A DNA stretch of 57,219 nt from Gammaproteobacteria bacterium (GCA_025458675.1 JALORY010000014.1:1-57219); one strand, 5' to 3'; positions 27,137 to 36,055 are shown, numbered from the stretch's first letter. The notes: generated from the sequence alone by a model not told the origin. Made by a program: numbers and translations.

Positions 27137-27543
27137 CGCGGCGCGCGGCTTGGCTGGCGGTCGCGCTCGCGGCCCTCGGCTCGGTCGCGGCAGCGCAGGG
27201 GATCCGCTGGAACGAGCTCGCGCCGGGCGAACGGCAGGTGCTCGGCGGCGCGCAGCAGCGCTGGGATCAGCTCTCGCCCGACCAGCAGCAGCGCCTGCGC
27301 CAGGGCGCGCAGCGCTGGCATCAGCTCGACCCGCAGCAGCGCGAGAAGGCGCGGGAGGGTGTCAGCCGCTGGCAGCAGCTGCCGCCGGAACAGCGCGAGC
27401 GCGTGAAGCAGCGGCAGGACTGGTACCGCAGCCTGCCCGACGACCGTAAGCAGGAGTTGCGCGACGCCTGGCAGAGCCTGCCGAAGGAGCGCAAGCAGGA
27501 GCTTCGCCAGGGCGCCCGCAAGGGCGACGGCGGCGGGCGCTGA
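27133..27543 (+). CDS. DUF3106 repeat protein, periplasmic
   Basis: 136 residues from GTG 27133, overlapping the DUF3619 stop (GTGA). A Sec signal (AAWLAVALAALGSVAAA) precedes five to six degenerate 15-18 residue repeats, each with a Trp, a Leu-x-Pro turn and a Gln/Arg pair: for example RWDQLSPDQQQRL, RWHQLDPQQREKA, RWQQLPPEQRERV. The protein is almost all helix-turn-helix and very basic/polar. The LxPxQ turns recall the LTxxQ repeats of the periplasmic Spy/CpxP/CnrX sensors; with the sigma and DUF3619 genes it could be the sensor arm of an envelope-stress circuit (inference). Confidence 0.85.
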   Translation: MTRRAAWLAVALAALGSVAAAQGIRWNELAPGERQVLGGAQQRWDQLSPDQQQRLRQGAQRWHQLDPQQREKAREGVSRWQQLPPEQRERVKQRQDWYRSLPDDRKQELRDAWQSLPKERKQELRQGARKGDGGGR

Positions 27544-27617
27544 GCTCCCCCGCCCATCGCTTGCGGGTCATTGGGCCTGGGGTAAGATGCCGCGCGGGCC
27601 TCGGCGAGCAGATTCCT

Positions 27618-28214
27618 GTGTACGGCCTCGAGCAGCAGATCCTGCGCACGGATGCCTCGGGCATGCCGCTGGAATGGATCGATTTCCGCGAGGTGGTGCG
27701 GCTGCACTGTCTCGGGCAGCTCGCGTACGCCTGGGGCAACACGCTCTTCGAGCTGCACGGCGGCGTGAACGCCCGCACCCACCAGCGCAGCAGCATCGAG
27801 GTAAGCTCGATCGTCGCCACGCGCGGCCCCCGCCACGCCGTGGACAAGCTGCGCGCCGGCTACCTGCCGCCGCTGAACAACCGCGCCCTCTTCCGGCGCG
27901 ACGACCACTTCTGCCTCTACTGCGGCGACCGGTTCCCGGCGCGCCGCCTGTCACGCGACCACGTCCGCCCCCTCAGCAAGGGCGGCAGGGACCACTGGAG
28001 CAACGTCGTGACCGCCTGTCTGCGCTGCAACGGCCACAAGGCAGGGCGCACGCCCGAGCAGGCCGGCATGGAACTGCTCGCCATCCCGTTCGTGCCGACG
28101 CACCCGGAGTACATCTTCCTGCAGGGGCGCAACGTGCTCGCGGACCAGATGGAGCTCCTGCGCGCGCACTTCCCGCGCACGAGCCCGCTGCACGACCGCC
28201 AGCCGCGCAACTGA
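27618..28214 (+). CDS. HNH endonuclease
   Basis: 198 residues from GTG 27618; the frame is open to 27561 but the upstream part is not conserved-looking. After an N-terminal domain (ASGMPLEWIDFREVVRLHCLGQLAYAWG) comes the HNH zinc module FCLYCGDRFPARRLSRDHVRPLSKGGRDHWSNVV..CLRCNGHKA, with two CxxC pairs, the catalytic His after Asp, Asn and final His. The family is chromosomal and widespread in beta- and gammaproteobacteria; its substrate is unknown. It follows the DUF3106 gene by 74 bp and precedes the FN3K gene by 10 bp. No restriction or mobile partner is present. Confidence 0.85.
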   Translation: MYGLEQQILRTDASGMPLEWIDFREVVRLHCLGQLAYAWGNTLFELHGGVNARTHQRSSIEVSSIVATRGPRHAVDKLRAGYLPPLNNRALFRRDDHFCLYCGDRFPARRLSRDHVRPLSKGGRDHWSNVVTACLRCNGHKAGRTPEQAGMELLAIPFVPTHPEYIFLQGRNVLADQMELLRAHFPRTSPLHDRQPRN

Positions 28215-28224
28215 GCCGCCCCCC

Positions 28225-29106
28225 GTGAGCGTCTGGCAGACCATCGCCGCGCAGATCGGCGAGCTCACGGGCGAGCCCTTCGCCCCCGCTGCGCCGCAGA
28301 CGCTGGGGGGCGGCTGCATCAATTCCGCCGTCCGCCTGTCGGATGGCCAGCGCCGCTTCTTCGTCAAGGTGAACGCCGCAGCGCGGCGGGACATGTTCGA
28401 GGCCGAGCGGGACGGGCTCGACGAGCTCGCACGCGCGGAGGCGATCCGCGTCCCGCTCGCCATCGCAGTCGGCAGCGACCGGGCGCAGTCCTGGCTGATC
28501 CTGGAAGACATCGCCTTCGGCCGCCCCGGACCCGGCAGCGCCCGGCGCGCCGGACGCGCGCTCGCCGCGCTCCACCGCCGGACGGCGCCGGCGTTCGGCT
28601 GGCACCGCGACAACACCATCGGTGCGACGGCGCAGCCGAACGACTGGGCCGACTCGTGGGTCGAGTTCTGGCGCGCGCACCGGCTCGGTTTCCAGCTGCG
28701 CCTCGCCGCTCACAACGGCCACCGCGGCCGGCTCCAGGACCTGGGCGAGCGGCTGCTGACGCGCTTCGACTCCCTGATCGACCACGCACCCTGCGCCTCG
28801 CTGCTGCACGGCGATCTCTGGGGCGGCAACATCGGCTACGCGACCGACGGCGAGCCAGTGATCTTCGACCCGGCGGTCTACTACGGGGACCGCGAGGCCG
28901 ACCTCGCGATGACCGAGCTGTTCGGCGGCTTCGACGGCGCGTTCTACGCAGGCTATCGCGAGGGCTGGCCGCTCGACGCCGGCTACGCGGTGCGGCGCAC
29001 GCTCTACAACCTCTACCACGTGCTCAACCACCTCAACCTCTTCGGCGGCGGCTACGGCGCGCAGGCCGAGGACATGATGCGGCGGCTGCTCGCGGAGATC
29101 GGCTGA
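28225..29106 (+). CDS. Fructosamine/ketosamine-3-kinase family protein
   Basis: 293 residues from GTG 28225. Family marks: LGGGCINSAVRL (ATP loop), FFVKVN (catalytic Lys), LLHGDLWGGN (Brenner motif with catalytic Asp), and DPAVYYGDREADLAMTELFGGF with the metal-binding Asp. Such kinases phosphorylate the 3-hydroxyl of ketoamine adducts, destabilising glycated protein, and are often named after FN3K/YniA. The gene has a 10-bp spacing from the HNH gene and converges with folA. Confidence 0.92.
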   Translation: MSVWQTIAAQIGELTGEPFAPAAPQTLGGGCINSAVRLSDGQRRFFVKVNAAARRDMFEAERDGLDELARAEAIRVPLAIAVGSDRAQSWLILEDIAFGRPGPGSARRAGRALAALHRRTAPAFGWHRDNTIGATAQPNDWADSWVEFWRAHRLGFQLRLAAHNGHRGRLQDLGERLLTRFDSLIDHAPCASLLHGDLWGGNIGYATDGEPVIFDPAVYYGDREADLAMTELFGGFDGAFYAGYREGWPLDAGYAVRRTLYNLYHVLNHLNLFGGGYGAQAEDMMRRLLAEIG

Positions 29107-29171
29107 CGAGTCCGGCACGTTGGCGACGGCCTGGCCCCGTGACGGCCGCGCGCAGCGCCCTGCCCACGGCC

Positions 29172-29684
29172 TCAGCCCGCCACGGGGTCGCGCTCCAGCG
29201 TCACGAAGGCGAAGGGGTAGGCGTGCCTCGCATCGACGCCGTGCTCCGCGCGCGCGACCTCGCGCCACGCGCCCCAGTCGATCGGTGGAAAGTGCGCGTC
29301 GCCTTCGACCGCCGCGTCGACCAGGGTGAGGTAGAGACGGGACGCGAGCGGCAGCGCCTGGGCGTACAGCTCGGCGCCGCCGACGACCAGCACCTCGTCG
29401 CCGTCCGCCGCGGCGATCGCCCCGGCGAGCGAGTGGACGACCACTGCCCCTTCGGCGACGTACGCGGGGTCGCGCGTGAGCACGACGTGCGTGCGATCGG
29501 GCAGCAGCCCGGGCAGGGACTCGAAGGTGCGCCGGCCCATCACGATCGGGCGGCCCAGCGTCAGGCGCTTGAAGTGCTTGAGGTCGTCCGGCAGGTGCCA
29601 GGGCAGACGGTTGCCCCGGCCGATGACGCCGTTGCGGGACAGGGCGGCGACGATGGCGAGGCGAGGCGCGTTCACGCGCGACAT
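29172..29684 (-). CDS. folA: Dihydrofolate reductase
   Basis: 170 residues from ATG 29682-29684; more upstream in-frame sequence exists but the fold begins at IVAALSRNGVIGRGN. Marks are LPWHLPDDLKHFKRLT (catalytic Asp in PDDL), VMGRRTFESL, and VVGGAELYAQAL. It reduces dihydrofolate made by thymidylate synthase. It is separate from thyA (14.7 kb), whereas some genomes keep them together. The stop converges with the FN3K gene. Confidence 0.95.
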   Translation of the reverse strand: MSRVNAPRLAIVAALSRNGVIGRGNRLPWHLPDDLKHFKRLTLGRPIVMGRRTFESLPGLLPDRTHVVLTRDPAYVAEGAVVVHSLAGAIAAADGDEVLVVGGAELYAQALPLASRLYLTLVDAAVEGDAHFPPIDWGAWREVARAEHGVDARHAYPFAFVTLERDPVAG

Positions 29685-29772
29685 CGTACCGGGCCCCGCG
29701 GCACCGGCCCAACCGGGCCGAGGGGTCAATTCGCATTTACCCCGAGGGGTGGGCGGGTCATGCTTCCCGGCC

Positions 29773-31644
29773 ATGCGCCACCGCGTCGACAAATCGCCGA
29801 CGGCCGCCCTGACGCTCGCGGCGCTGGGGGTCGTGTACGGCGACATCGGGACCAGCCCCCTCTACACGCTCCACGAGGCCTTCGCCGGCGGCCATCACCC
29901 CGTCCCGGTCACGCCGGAGAACGTGCTCGGCATTCTCTCGCTCGTGTTCTGGGCGTTGATGCTGGTAGTCACGCTGAAGTACGCGGCCTTCATCCTGCGC
30001 GCGGACAACCACGGGGAGGGCGGCATCATGGCGCTGATGGCGCTCGCGCAGCACTCGGCGGCCGGCCGCAGCCGTCCCCTCACCCTCCTCGGCCTGTTCG
30101 GCGCCGCCCTGTTCTTTGGCGACGGGGCCATCACGCCGGCAATCTCGGTGCTGTCCGCGGTCGAGGGGCTCGAGGTCGCCACCCCGTCCCTCCGGCCGTG
30201 GGTGCTGCCCATCGCCATCGGCGTGCTCCTCGCCCTCTTCCGCGTCCAGGAGCGCGGCACCGGGAGGGTCGGGCGGCTGTTCGGGCCCATCACGGCGGCG
30301 TGGTTACTCGTGCTCGCCACGCTCGGCATCGCGGGCATCGTTCAGGTGCCGCGCGTGCTCGAGGCGCTGTCGCCGGCGCCGGCGATCGCCTTCTTCGGGG
30401 CACAGCCCGGCCTTGCCTTCCTCTCCCTCGGCGCGGTCATCCTCGCAGTGACGGGCGCGGAGGCGCTGTACGCGGACATGGGGCACTTCGGGCCGCGGCC
30501 CGTGCGCCTCGCGTGGTTCGGCCTCGCGCTTCCCGCACTGACCCTCAACTACTTCGGCCAGGGGGCGCTGCTGCTCGCCGACCCGAGCGCGGTGGAGAAC
30601 CCCTTCTACCGGCTCGCACCTTCCTGGGCGCTCTACCCCCTCGTCGTGCTGGCGACCGCAGCCACGGTGATCGCCTCCCAGGCGGTGATCTCCGGCGTGT
30701 ACTCGATCACGCACCAGGCGATCCAGCTCGGCTTCGCCCCCTGGATGCGCGTGCAGCACACGTCGAGCCGGGAACGCGGCCAGATCTACCTGCCCGGCGT
30801 GAACTGGGCCCTGTTCGTCGCCGTCGTGGTTCTGGTGCTGACCTTCGGGTCGTCCGACCGCCTGGGTGCGGCCTACGGAGTTGCGGTTGCCGGCACCATG
30901 GGAATCACCACGGTGCTCGTGTACCAGGTCGCGCGCCGGCAGTGGGGCTGGAGCCGGATGCTGGCCGTCCCGGTGCTCGGCGGCCTGCTGCTGATGGACG
31001 GCGCCTTCTTCGCGGCCAACCTCGCGAAGATCGGCGCGGGCGGCTGGTTCCCGCTCGCGTTCGGGGCGGTGGTGTTCACGCTGATGGCGACCTGGCGCCG
31101 CGGCCGCGAGCTGGTGAGCGCGCGGCGGGACGGCGGCGGCACCCCGCTCGAGGCGTTCGTCGCCGACCTGTCGACGGCAGAGCTGCCGACGGTGCGCGGC
31201 ACCGCCGTGTACCTGACGCCGCGGCCCGAACAGGTGCCTCACCCGCTGCTGCACAGCATCAAGCACTACAAGTGCCTGCACGAGCAGGTGGTGATCCTCG
31301 GCATCGGCTTCGCCGACACGCCCTTCGTGCCGACCGGTCGGCGCCTGCAGATCGAGCCCTTGGGCGGGCGGTTCTACCGGGTGCGTGCCCTCTTCGGCTT
31401 CATGGATCGCCCGAACCTCACCCGCACGCTGCACACCTGTGCGGTCCGGGGCATCGTATGCGACCCCACGGACACCACCTTCATCCTCGGCCGCGAGACG
31501 CTCATCCCGAACCGGCAGTCGCCGATGGCCTACTGGCGTCAGAAGCTGTTCATCGCCATGACGCGCAACGCGGCCGGCCCGGGCAGCTACTTCGGCCTGC
31601 CGCCCAACCGGGTGGTGGAGCTCGGCGCGCAGCTCGAGCTCTAG
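29773..31644 (+). CDS. kup: Kup-type potassium uptake permease
   Basis: 623 residues from ATG 29773; in-frame sequence continues upstream but the permease begins here. The family opening LGVVYGDIGTSPLYTLHEAF is complete. About twelve membrane helices occupy 1-460, followed by a C-terminal cytosolic domain with GTAVYLTPRPEQVPHPLLHSI and ILGIGFADTPFV. It carries out proton-coupled low-affinity K+ entry, complementing the RCK channel in this window. It is divergent from folA and converges with the cyclase (4-nt stop overlap). Confidence 0.95.
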   Translation: MRHRVDKSPTAALTLAALGVVYGDIGTSPLYTLHEAFAGGHHPVPVTPENVLGILSLVFWALMLVVTLKYAAFILRADNHGEGGIMALMALAQHSAAGRSRPLTLLGLFGAALFFGDGAITPAISVLSAVEGLEVATPSLRPWVLPIAIGVLLALFRVQERGTGRVGRLFGPITAAWLLVLATLGIAGIVQVPRVLEALSPAPAIAFFGAQPGLAFLSLGAVILAVTGAEALYADMGHFGPRPVRLAWFGLALPALTLNYFGQGALLLADPSAVENPFYRLAPSWALYPLVVLATAATVIASQAVISGVYSITHQAIQLGFAPWMRVQHTSSRERGQIYLPGVNWALFVAVVVLVLTFGSSDRLGAAYGVAVAGTMGITTVLVYQVARRQWGWSRMLAVPVLGGLLLMDGAFFAANLAKIGAGGWFPLAFGAVVFTLMATWRRGRELVSARRDGGGTPLEAFVADLSTAELPTVRGTAVYLTPRPEQVPHPLLHSIKHYKCLHEQVVILGIGFADTPFVPTGRRLQIEPLGGRFYRVRALFGFMDRPNLTRTLHTCAVRGIVCDPTDTTFILGRETLIPNRQSPMAYWRQKLFIAMTRNAAGPGSYFGLPPNRVVELGAQLEL

Positions 31645-32777
31645 GCGCCGCCAGCCCGGTCCAGCACCACGCAGTCGCGACCCTTGTCCTTCGCCTGGTA
31701 GAGCGCCGCGTCGGCGGCGGCGAGCAGCGCCGTGCCGACCACCTCGCGGCGCTGCCCGAGCTCGGGCCGGGCCTGCGCAACGCCGATGGAGACCGTCACC
31801 GGGATCGGGCCGGCGCGGGTCGCGACCGGCTCCTCCCTGACGTTCGCGCGGATGCGCTCGGCGATACGGGCGGCCTCGCGGGCAGCCGTCTGCGGCAGCA
31901 GCAGCGCGAACTCCTCGCCGCCGTAGCGCACGGCGACGTCCGACGACCGCAGGTGGCAGCGCAGGCGGGCCGCGAGCTCGCGCAGCACCTCGTCGCCGGC
32001 CGCGTGGCCAAAGGTGTCGTTTATGCGCTTGAAGTGGTCGACGTCGACGAAGAGGCAGGACAGGGGCTGGGCGTAGCGCTGCGCGCGGGCGAGCTCCTCC
32101 TCGAGGCGCCGGGTCAGGTAGCGACGGTTGTACAGGCCGGTGAGGGCGTCGGTGAGGCCGCTCAGCACCAGGCGCTCGTGGTTCACCGCGTTCTCGAGAC
32201 ACACGGCGGCGATGGTGGCCATGCGGCCGAGGAAGTCGGTCGCCTGCGCGCGCGTGAAGCGGTCGGGCTCGCAGCTGCCGAGGTTCAGGCTGCCGATCAG
32301 CATCCGCCGGCGTTCCATCGGCAGCAGCGCCACGCTGCGCAGGTCCTGACGCCGGAAGATGCGCTCGTGCTCGTACGGCACCCAGGGCCCGAGGGCCGGA
32401 CCGGTCAGCCGGTTGTAGACCGGGCTCAGCTCCGCGATGTCCTCGACGAACCGAACCTCCGGGTAGGCGTCCGCGCGGGTGCCGGCGTGGGCGAGCAGGT
32501 CGCGGATGTCGTACTCGGCGTCGACGATGACCACGCCGAGCTCGTCGATCTGGAACGAGCGGCGCAGGGTCCCGGTCAGCGTGTTGAGCAGCGTCGGCAG
32601 GCCGTCTGCGCTCAGCAGCGCCACCTCCCGCTCGTTGAAGCGCTGCAGCACCTCGGCGTTGTGCAGCGCGCCTTCCTTGAACTCCTCGAGCTGTTTGCGC
32701 AGGAGCCGGTTCTCGGCATCGACGTCGCCGCGGCGCACGCGGCGAAGCACCGCCTGGTCGAGCTCGCGGTCGCTCAC
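31641..32777 (-). CDS. GAF-like plus GGDEF diguanylate cyclase
   Basis: 378 residues from GTG 32775-32777, preceded by an AAGGGGG-like site. The N-terminus (about 25-55) is coiled coil, then a DUF484/GAF-like sensor (about 60-200) and a GGDEF domain (about 205-375) with DALTGLYNRR, VDVDHFKRIND and active-site GGEEF at 286-290. The inhibitory I-site RSSD (277-280) is exactly five residues upstream, so product feedback should work. It makes c-di-GMP; its input is unknown. It is 13 bp downstream of the double-thioredoxin gene, in the cysQ operon. Confidence 0.92.
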   Translation of the reverse strand: MSDRELDQAVLRRVRRGDVDAENRLLRKQLEEFKEGALHNAEVLQRFNEREVALLSADGLPTLLNTLTGTLRRSFQIDELGVVIVDAEYDIRDLLAHAGTRADAYPEVRFVEDIAELSPVYNRLTGPALGPWVPYEHERIFRRQDLRSVALLPMERRRMLIGSLNLGSCEPDRFTRAQATDFLGRMATIAAVCLENAVNHERLVLSGLTDALTGLYNRRYLTRRLEEELARAQRYAQPLSCLFVDVDHFKRINDTFGHAAGDEVLRELAARLRCHLRSSDVAVRYGGEEFALLLPQTAAREAARIAERIRANVREEPVATRAGPIPVTVSIGVAQARPELGQRREVVGTALLAAADAALYQAKDKGRDCVVLDRAGGA

Positions 32778-32790
32778 GGCGCCGCCCCCT

Positions 32791-33840
32791 TCACTGACCG
32801 CCCACCATGCGCCAGCGCTGGTAGTTGGGCTCCTCCACATAGCCTCTGGCGAGCACGTACTGCATCACGTTGCGCAGCCGGAAGAAGCGCACCACCGAGT
32901 CGACCCGCATGATCTCCCAGCCCTCCTCGTCGTAGAACAGGAGCGACGGCGTGTAGAAGAGGCCGAGGTCCTGCGCCCACTGCCGCGCGGTCGTCCTGCG
33001 GCCGTCCGGCGTCACGACGGGCGTGTCGCTGCGCACATCGAGCTGCACCGCGTCGAACTGCTCGAGCAGATCGCGGATGCCCGGATCGCGCAGCGGCTGG
33101 GTGTGGAGCACGTCGCAGGCGTGGCAGTCGCCCTGCTCGAAGACCACGAGCAACGGCCGCTCGCCGGGCACGCGCGAGCGGTCGAGGACGTGTGGCGGCG
33201 GCAGGAAGAAGGGCTCGTCGATCAGGTCCCCCGGCTCGAAGCGCAACCCGCTGTCGCCGCGCGCGAGGTAGGCCGGGAAGCCTTCGTTCCGGTAGTGCCC
33301 GTCCGCGACGTACTCGAGCGCCGCCCGCAGCTTGTAGGGCGGGTAGTAGCCGCGCAGCCGCAGCGCCGTGCGCCCCTGGGTGTCGTAGAAGACGAGGGAG
33401 GGCGTGAAGTTGAGCCCCTCGCGCACCGCGAAGTCGCGCTCGGTGAGCACCTTCCCGTCGAGGTCGGTCACCTCCTGCAGTCCCCAGATGTCGATCGGCA
33501 CGACGTCGAAGTGCTCCCGCGCGTAGGCCGCCACGTCCGGCAGCGCGAGCGCGTGCTGCAGGAGCATCTTGCAGTAGGCGCAGCGCGCCTGTCCGAAGTA
33601 GAGGATCAGCCCGCGCTTGCCCGCAGCCTTCGCCTCGGCGAGGTCCTGAGGCAGGTCGAGGAGGCTGTGCTTGAACCAGTCGGGGTGCTCGAGCGGCTCG
33701 GTGAGCGGGGTGTCGTCGAACTCGATGGCATCGTCGGGCGCCGCCGCGAACGCCGTGCCGGCGGGCCACGACGCCACCAGGGCCGCCAGCAGCAGCGGCC
33801 GGAGCAGGCGGCGGGCGAGGAAGGCGACGGCGCTCGGCAT
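32791..33840 (-). CDS. Exported double-thioredoxin-fold protein
   Basis: 349 residues from ATG 33838-33840, with an N-terminal Sec signal (LARRLLRPLLLAALVASWPAGTAFAA). Two thioredoxin folds follow. The first has YFGQARCAYCKMLL with CAYC at 87-90 and cis-Pro FTPSLVF; the second has VFEQGDCHACDVLH with CHAC at 239-242 and YTPSLLF. Both CxxC sites are intact, so the protein could relay electrons or isomerise disulfides in the periplasm; it resembles SoxW-type proteins. It lies 4 bp after cysQ and 13 bp before the cyclase. Confidence 0.85.
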   Translation of the reverse strand: MPSAVAFLARRLLRPLLLAALVASWPAGTAFAAAPDDAIEFDDTPLTEPLEHPDWFKHSLLDLPQDLAEAKAAGKRGLILYFGQARCAYCKMLLQHALALPDVAAYAREHFDVVPIDIWGLQEVTDLDGKVLTERDFAVREGLNFTPSLVFYDTQGRTALRLRGYYPPYKLRAALEYVADGHYRNEGFPAYLARGDSGLRFEPGDLIDEPFFLPPPHVLDRSRVPGERPLLVVFEQGDCHACDVLHTQPLRDPGIRDLLEQFDAVQLDVRSDTPVVTPDGRRTTARQWAQDLGLFYTPSLLFYDEEGWEIMRVDSVVRFFRLRNVMQYVLARGYVEEPNYQRWRMVGGQ

Positions 33841-33844
33841 CGGC

Positions 33845-34633
33845 TCAAAGATAACGCGTCCAGTCCCGGGCGCGGTCGCCGAAGACCAGGAAGTGCGGGT
33901 TGAGGAGGTCCGCCTTGGCGTTGTAGCGCAGCGGCCCACCGGCGGTGTCGGTGACTGCGCCGCCGGCGCCCTCCACCACCGCCTGGGCGGCCGCGGTGTC
34001 CCACTCCGACGTGGGGCCCAGCCGCGGGTAGACGTCGGCCGCTCCTTCCGCGACGAGACACAGCTTGAGCGAGCTGCCCATGCTGACCAGGGCGTGCGCC
34101 CCGAGACCGGCGAGAAAGCGGCCGAGGCTCTCCCCGGCGTGCGACCGGCTGCCGACGACGCGCAGGGGACTCGCCGCGGGCGTGGCGACGCGGATCGGCG
34201 AGCGGGTGCCACCGGCCTCCTTGAAGGCCCCGAGCCCCGCGCCGCCCGCGTACGCGACCTCGAGGGCCGGCGCGTAGACCACGCCGAGGACCGGCGCGTG
34301 TCCGCCGATCAGCGCGATGTTGACCGTGAATTCGCCGTTTCGCTTCACGAACTCCCGCGTGCCGTCGAGCGGGTCCACCAGCCAGTAGCGGCTCCAACCG
34401 GCGCGCACGTCGTAAGGCGCCGCCGCCGACTCCTCTGAGAGCACCGGCAGGGCGGGCGTCAGGGCGGACAGGCCCGCGACGATCACCCGGTGCGCCCGCA
34501 GATCGGCCTCGGTCAGGGGCGAGCGATCTTCCTTCGCCGCGACCGCGAAGTCGCTGCGGTAGACCTCGAGGATCGCCTCTCCGGCGCGGCGGGCGAGGTC
34601 GAGCACCGCGTCGAGCAGCTGGTCGTCGGTCAT
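33845..34633 (-). CDS. cysQ: 3'(2'),5'-bisphosphate nucleotidase CysQ
   Basis: 262 residues. Inositol-monophosphatase fold with metal site residues LSEES, DPLDGTREF and EWDTAAAQAVVEGAGG. It dephosphorylates pAp made in sulfate assimilation and acyl-carrier transfer, keeping that inhibitor low. It starts the three-gene operon cysQ-double thioredoxin-cyclase. The 64 bp upstream, before an exported protein gene, holds no obvious terminator. Confidence 0.95.
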   Translation of the reverse strand: MTDDQLLDAVLDLARRAGEAILEVYRSDFAVAAKEDRSPLTEADLRAHRVIVAGLSALTPALPVLSEESAAAPYDVRAGWSRYWLVDPLDGTREFVKRNGEFTVNIALIGGHAPVLGVVYAPALEVAYAGGAGLGAFKEAGGTRSPIRVATPAASPLRVVGSRSHAGESLGRFLAGLGAHALVSMGSSLKLCLVAEGAADVYPRLGPTSEWDTAAAQAVVEGAGGAVTDTAGGPLRYNAKADLLNPHFLVFGDRARDWTRYL

Positions 34634-34697
34634 CCGGGGGCCTCCGCGCGAACTCGCGCGCCTGCGAGTGTAGCGGAGCGCGGCGCCCCCGCCCGCC

Positions 34698-35354
34698 TCA
34701 GCTGTCGTCCTTGAGGCGCAGCACCGTGCTCAACCGCCCCTCGAACCAGGCGTCGACCAGCCACCAGCGGCCGGACGGCCGCAGCGTGAAGCCGGGCTGG
34801 GGCTCCGGGCTCGTCCCGGTGAGCGACACCCCCTCCGGCAGCAGCACCTCGAGCGTGACGTGCATGGGGAAGTAGCCGTCGAGGAATCGGCGCATGAAGG
34901 GGCCATTGCGCAGCTCGTACCGCCCCTCGCCGACCGCGTGCAGGGCCCGGGCCTCGGCGGCGATGCACACCGCCGCATCGGCGCCGACATTGCGCAGCTG
35001 CACCGAGTCGCCCTCCACCCAGGCGGCTTCGATGTTGCGGTGCGCGACGAGCTCGAGCCGGCGCAGCTTGCCGGGCTGGTAGACGATCTGCGCGTCGGGC
35101 ACCCGGTCCAGGCCCTCGTGGCACTGCTGCAGCGTCACCCACCCGGAGGCGAGGCCCTCGCGGGTGATCTCGAGCCGCGTCATGTGATGGTGCACGGGCC
35201 GTTCCGGCGGGCTGGCGAGCAGCACCAGTTCGCCCTCGTTGACCCGGCGTGCCCGCTCCTCGGCGTCGTCGAACAGCAGGACCTCGGGGTCCGGGGCAGC
35301 GACGGCAGCCGGCGCGGCGAGGACCGCGATCAGCGGCAGAAGGGCGTGTCTCAT
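34698..35354 (-). CDS. Exported protein of unknown function
   Basis: 218 residues with a Sec signal (LLPLIAVLAAPAAVA, cleavage before AP). The mature protein is mostly beta: EVLLFDDAEERARRVNEGEL, VHHHMTRLEITREGLASGWV, CHEGLDRVPDAQIVY and a late aromatic patch WWLVDAWFEGRL. It carries two Cys, one in CHEGLD and one in VCIAAEAR. I do not recognise the family; the YQPGKLR/VTLEVLLPEG pattern suggests a periplasmic beta-sandwich. It is head-to-head with the YrfG gene (44 bp between starts). Confidence 0.72.
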   Translation of the reverse strand: MRHALLPLIAVLAAPAAVAAPDPEVLLFDDAEERARRVNEGELVLLASPPERPVHHHMTRLEITREGLASGWVTLQQCHEGLDRVPDAQIVYQPGKLRRLELVAHRNIEAAWVEGDSVQLRNVGADAAVCIAAEARALHAVGEGRYELRNGPFMRRFLDGYFPMHVTLEVLLPEGVSLTGTSPEPQPGFTLRPSGRWWLVDAWFEGRLSTVLRLKDDS

Positions 35355-35398
35355 GCGATCATCGGCAGCGGCCGCTAGGCCTTCCGGAGCAGTCTGCC

Positions 35399-36055
35399 AT
35401 GATCCCCTGGCGCGACATCAACACAGTGTTCCTGGACATGGACGGAACCCTGCTCGACCTGCGGTTCGACAACCACTTCTGGCTCGAGCACGTGCCGCAG
35501 CGGTACGCGCAGGCGCGCGGCATGGACGAGGCCACCGCCAAGGCCGAGCTCCTCGCGCGCTATCGCAGCCGCGAGGGGACCCTCGAGTGGTACTGCGTGG
35601 ACCACTGGAGCCGGGAGCTCGGGCTCGACATCGCCCTGCTCAAGGAGGAGGTCCACCACCTCATCGCCGTGCACCCCCACGTCGTCGACTTCCTCGAAGC
35701 GGTGCGCGCCGCCGGCAAGCGCATGGTGCTCGTCACCAACGCCCACCAGAAGGCGATCACGCTCAAGATGCAGAAGACGGAGCTCGCGGACCACTTCGAC
35801 CGCATCGTCTGCGCGCACGAGCTCGGACTGCCCAAGGAGCAGGTCGGCTTCTGGGCGCGCCTGCACGCGATCGAGCCGTTCATGCGCGAGCACACGCTCT
35901 TCGTCGACGACAGCACGAGCGTGCTGCGCGCCGCGCGCGAGTACGGGATCCACCACCTCTGCGCCGTACTGCGGCCGGACACCCAGCAGCCCGAGCGCAC
36001 GATCACCGAGTTCCCGGCCATCCGTGACTTCAGCGAGCTGATGCCGGTCGGCTGA
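35399..36055 (+). CDS. yrfG: HAD-family GMP/IMP nucleotidase YrfG-type
   Basis: 218 residues. Motif I FLDMDGTLLDL carries both Asp, motif II is LVTNAHQK, motif III lies in MQKTELADHFD and LGLPKEQVGFW, motif IV is FVDDSTSVL. The cap matches the purine mononucleotidase YrfG/YjjG group. The start ATG at 35399 lies right after a TCCGGAG ribosome site. It is divergent from the exported protein gene. Confidence 0.9.
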   Translation: MIPWRDINTVFLDMDGTLLDLRFDNHFWLEHVPQRYAQARGMDEATAKAELLARYRSREGTLEWYCVDHWSRELGLDIALLKEEVHHLIAVHPHVVDFLEAVRAAGKRMVLVTNAHQKAITLKMQKTELADHFDRIVCAHELGLPKEQVGFWARLHAIEPFMREHTLFVDDSTSVLRAAREYGIHHLCAVLRPDTQQPERTITEFPAIRDFSELMPVG

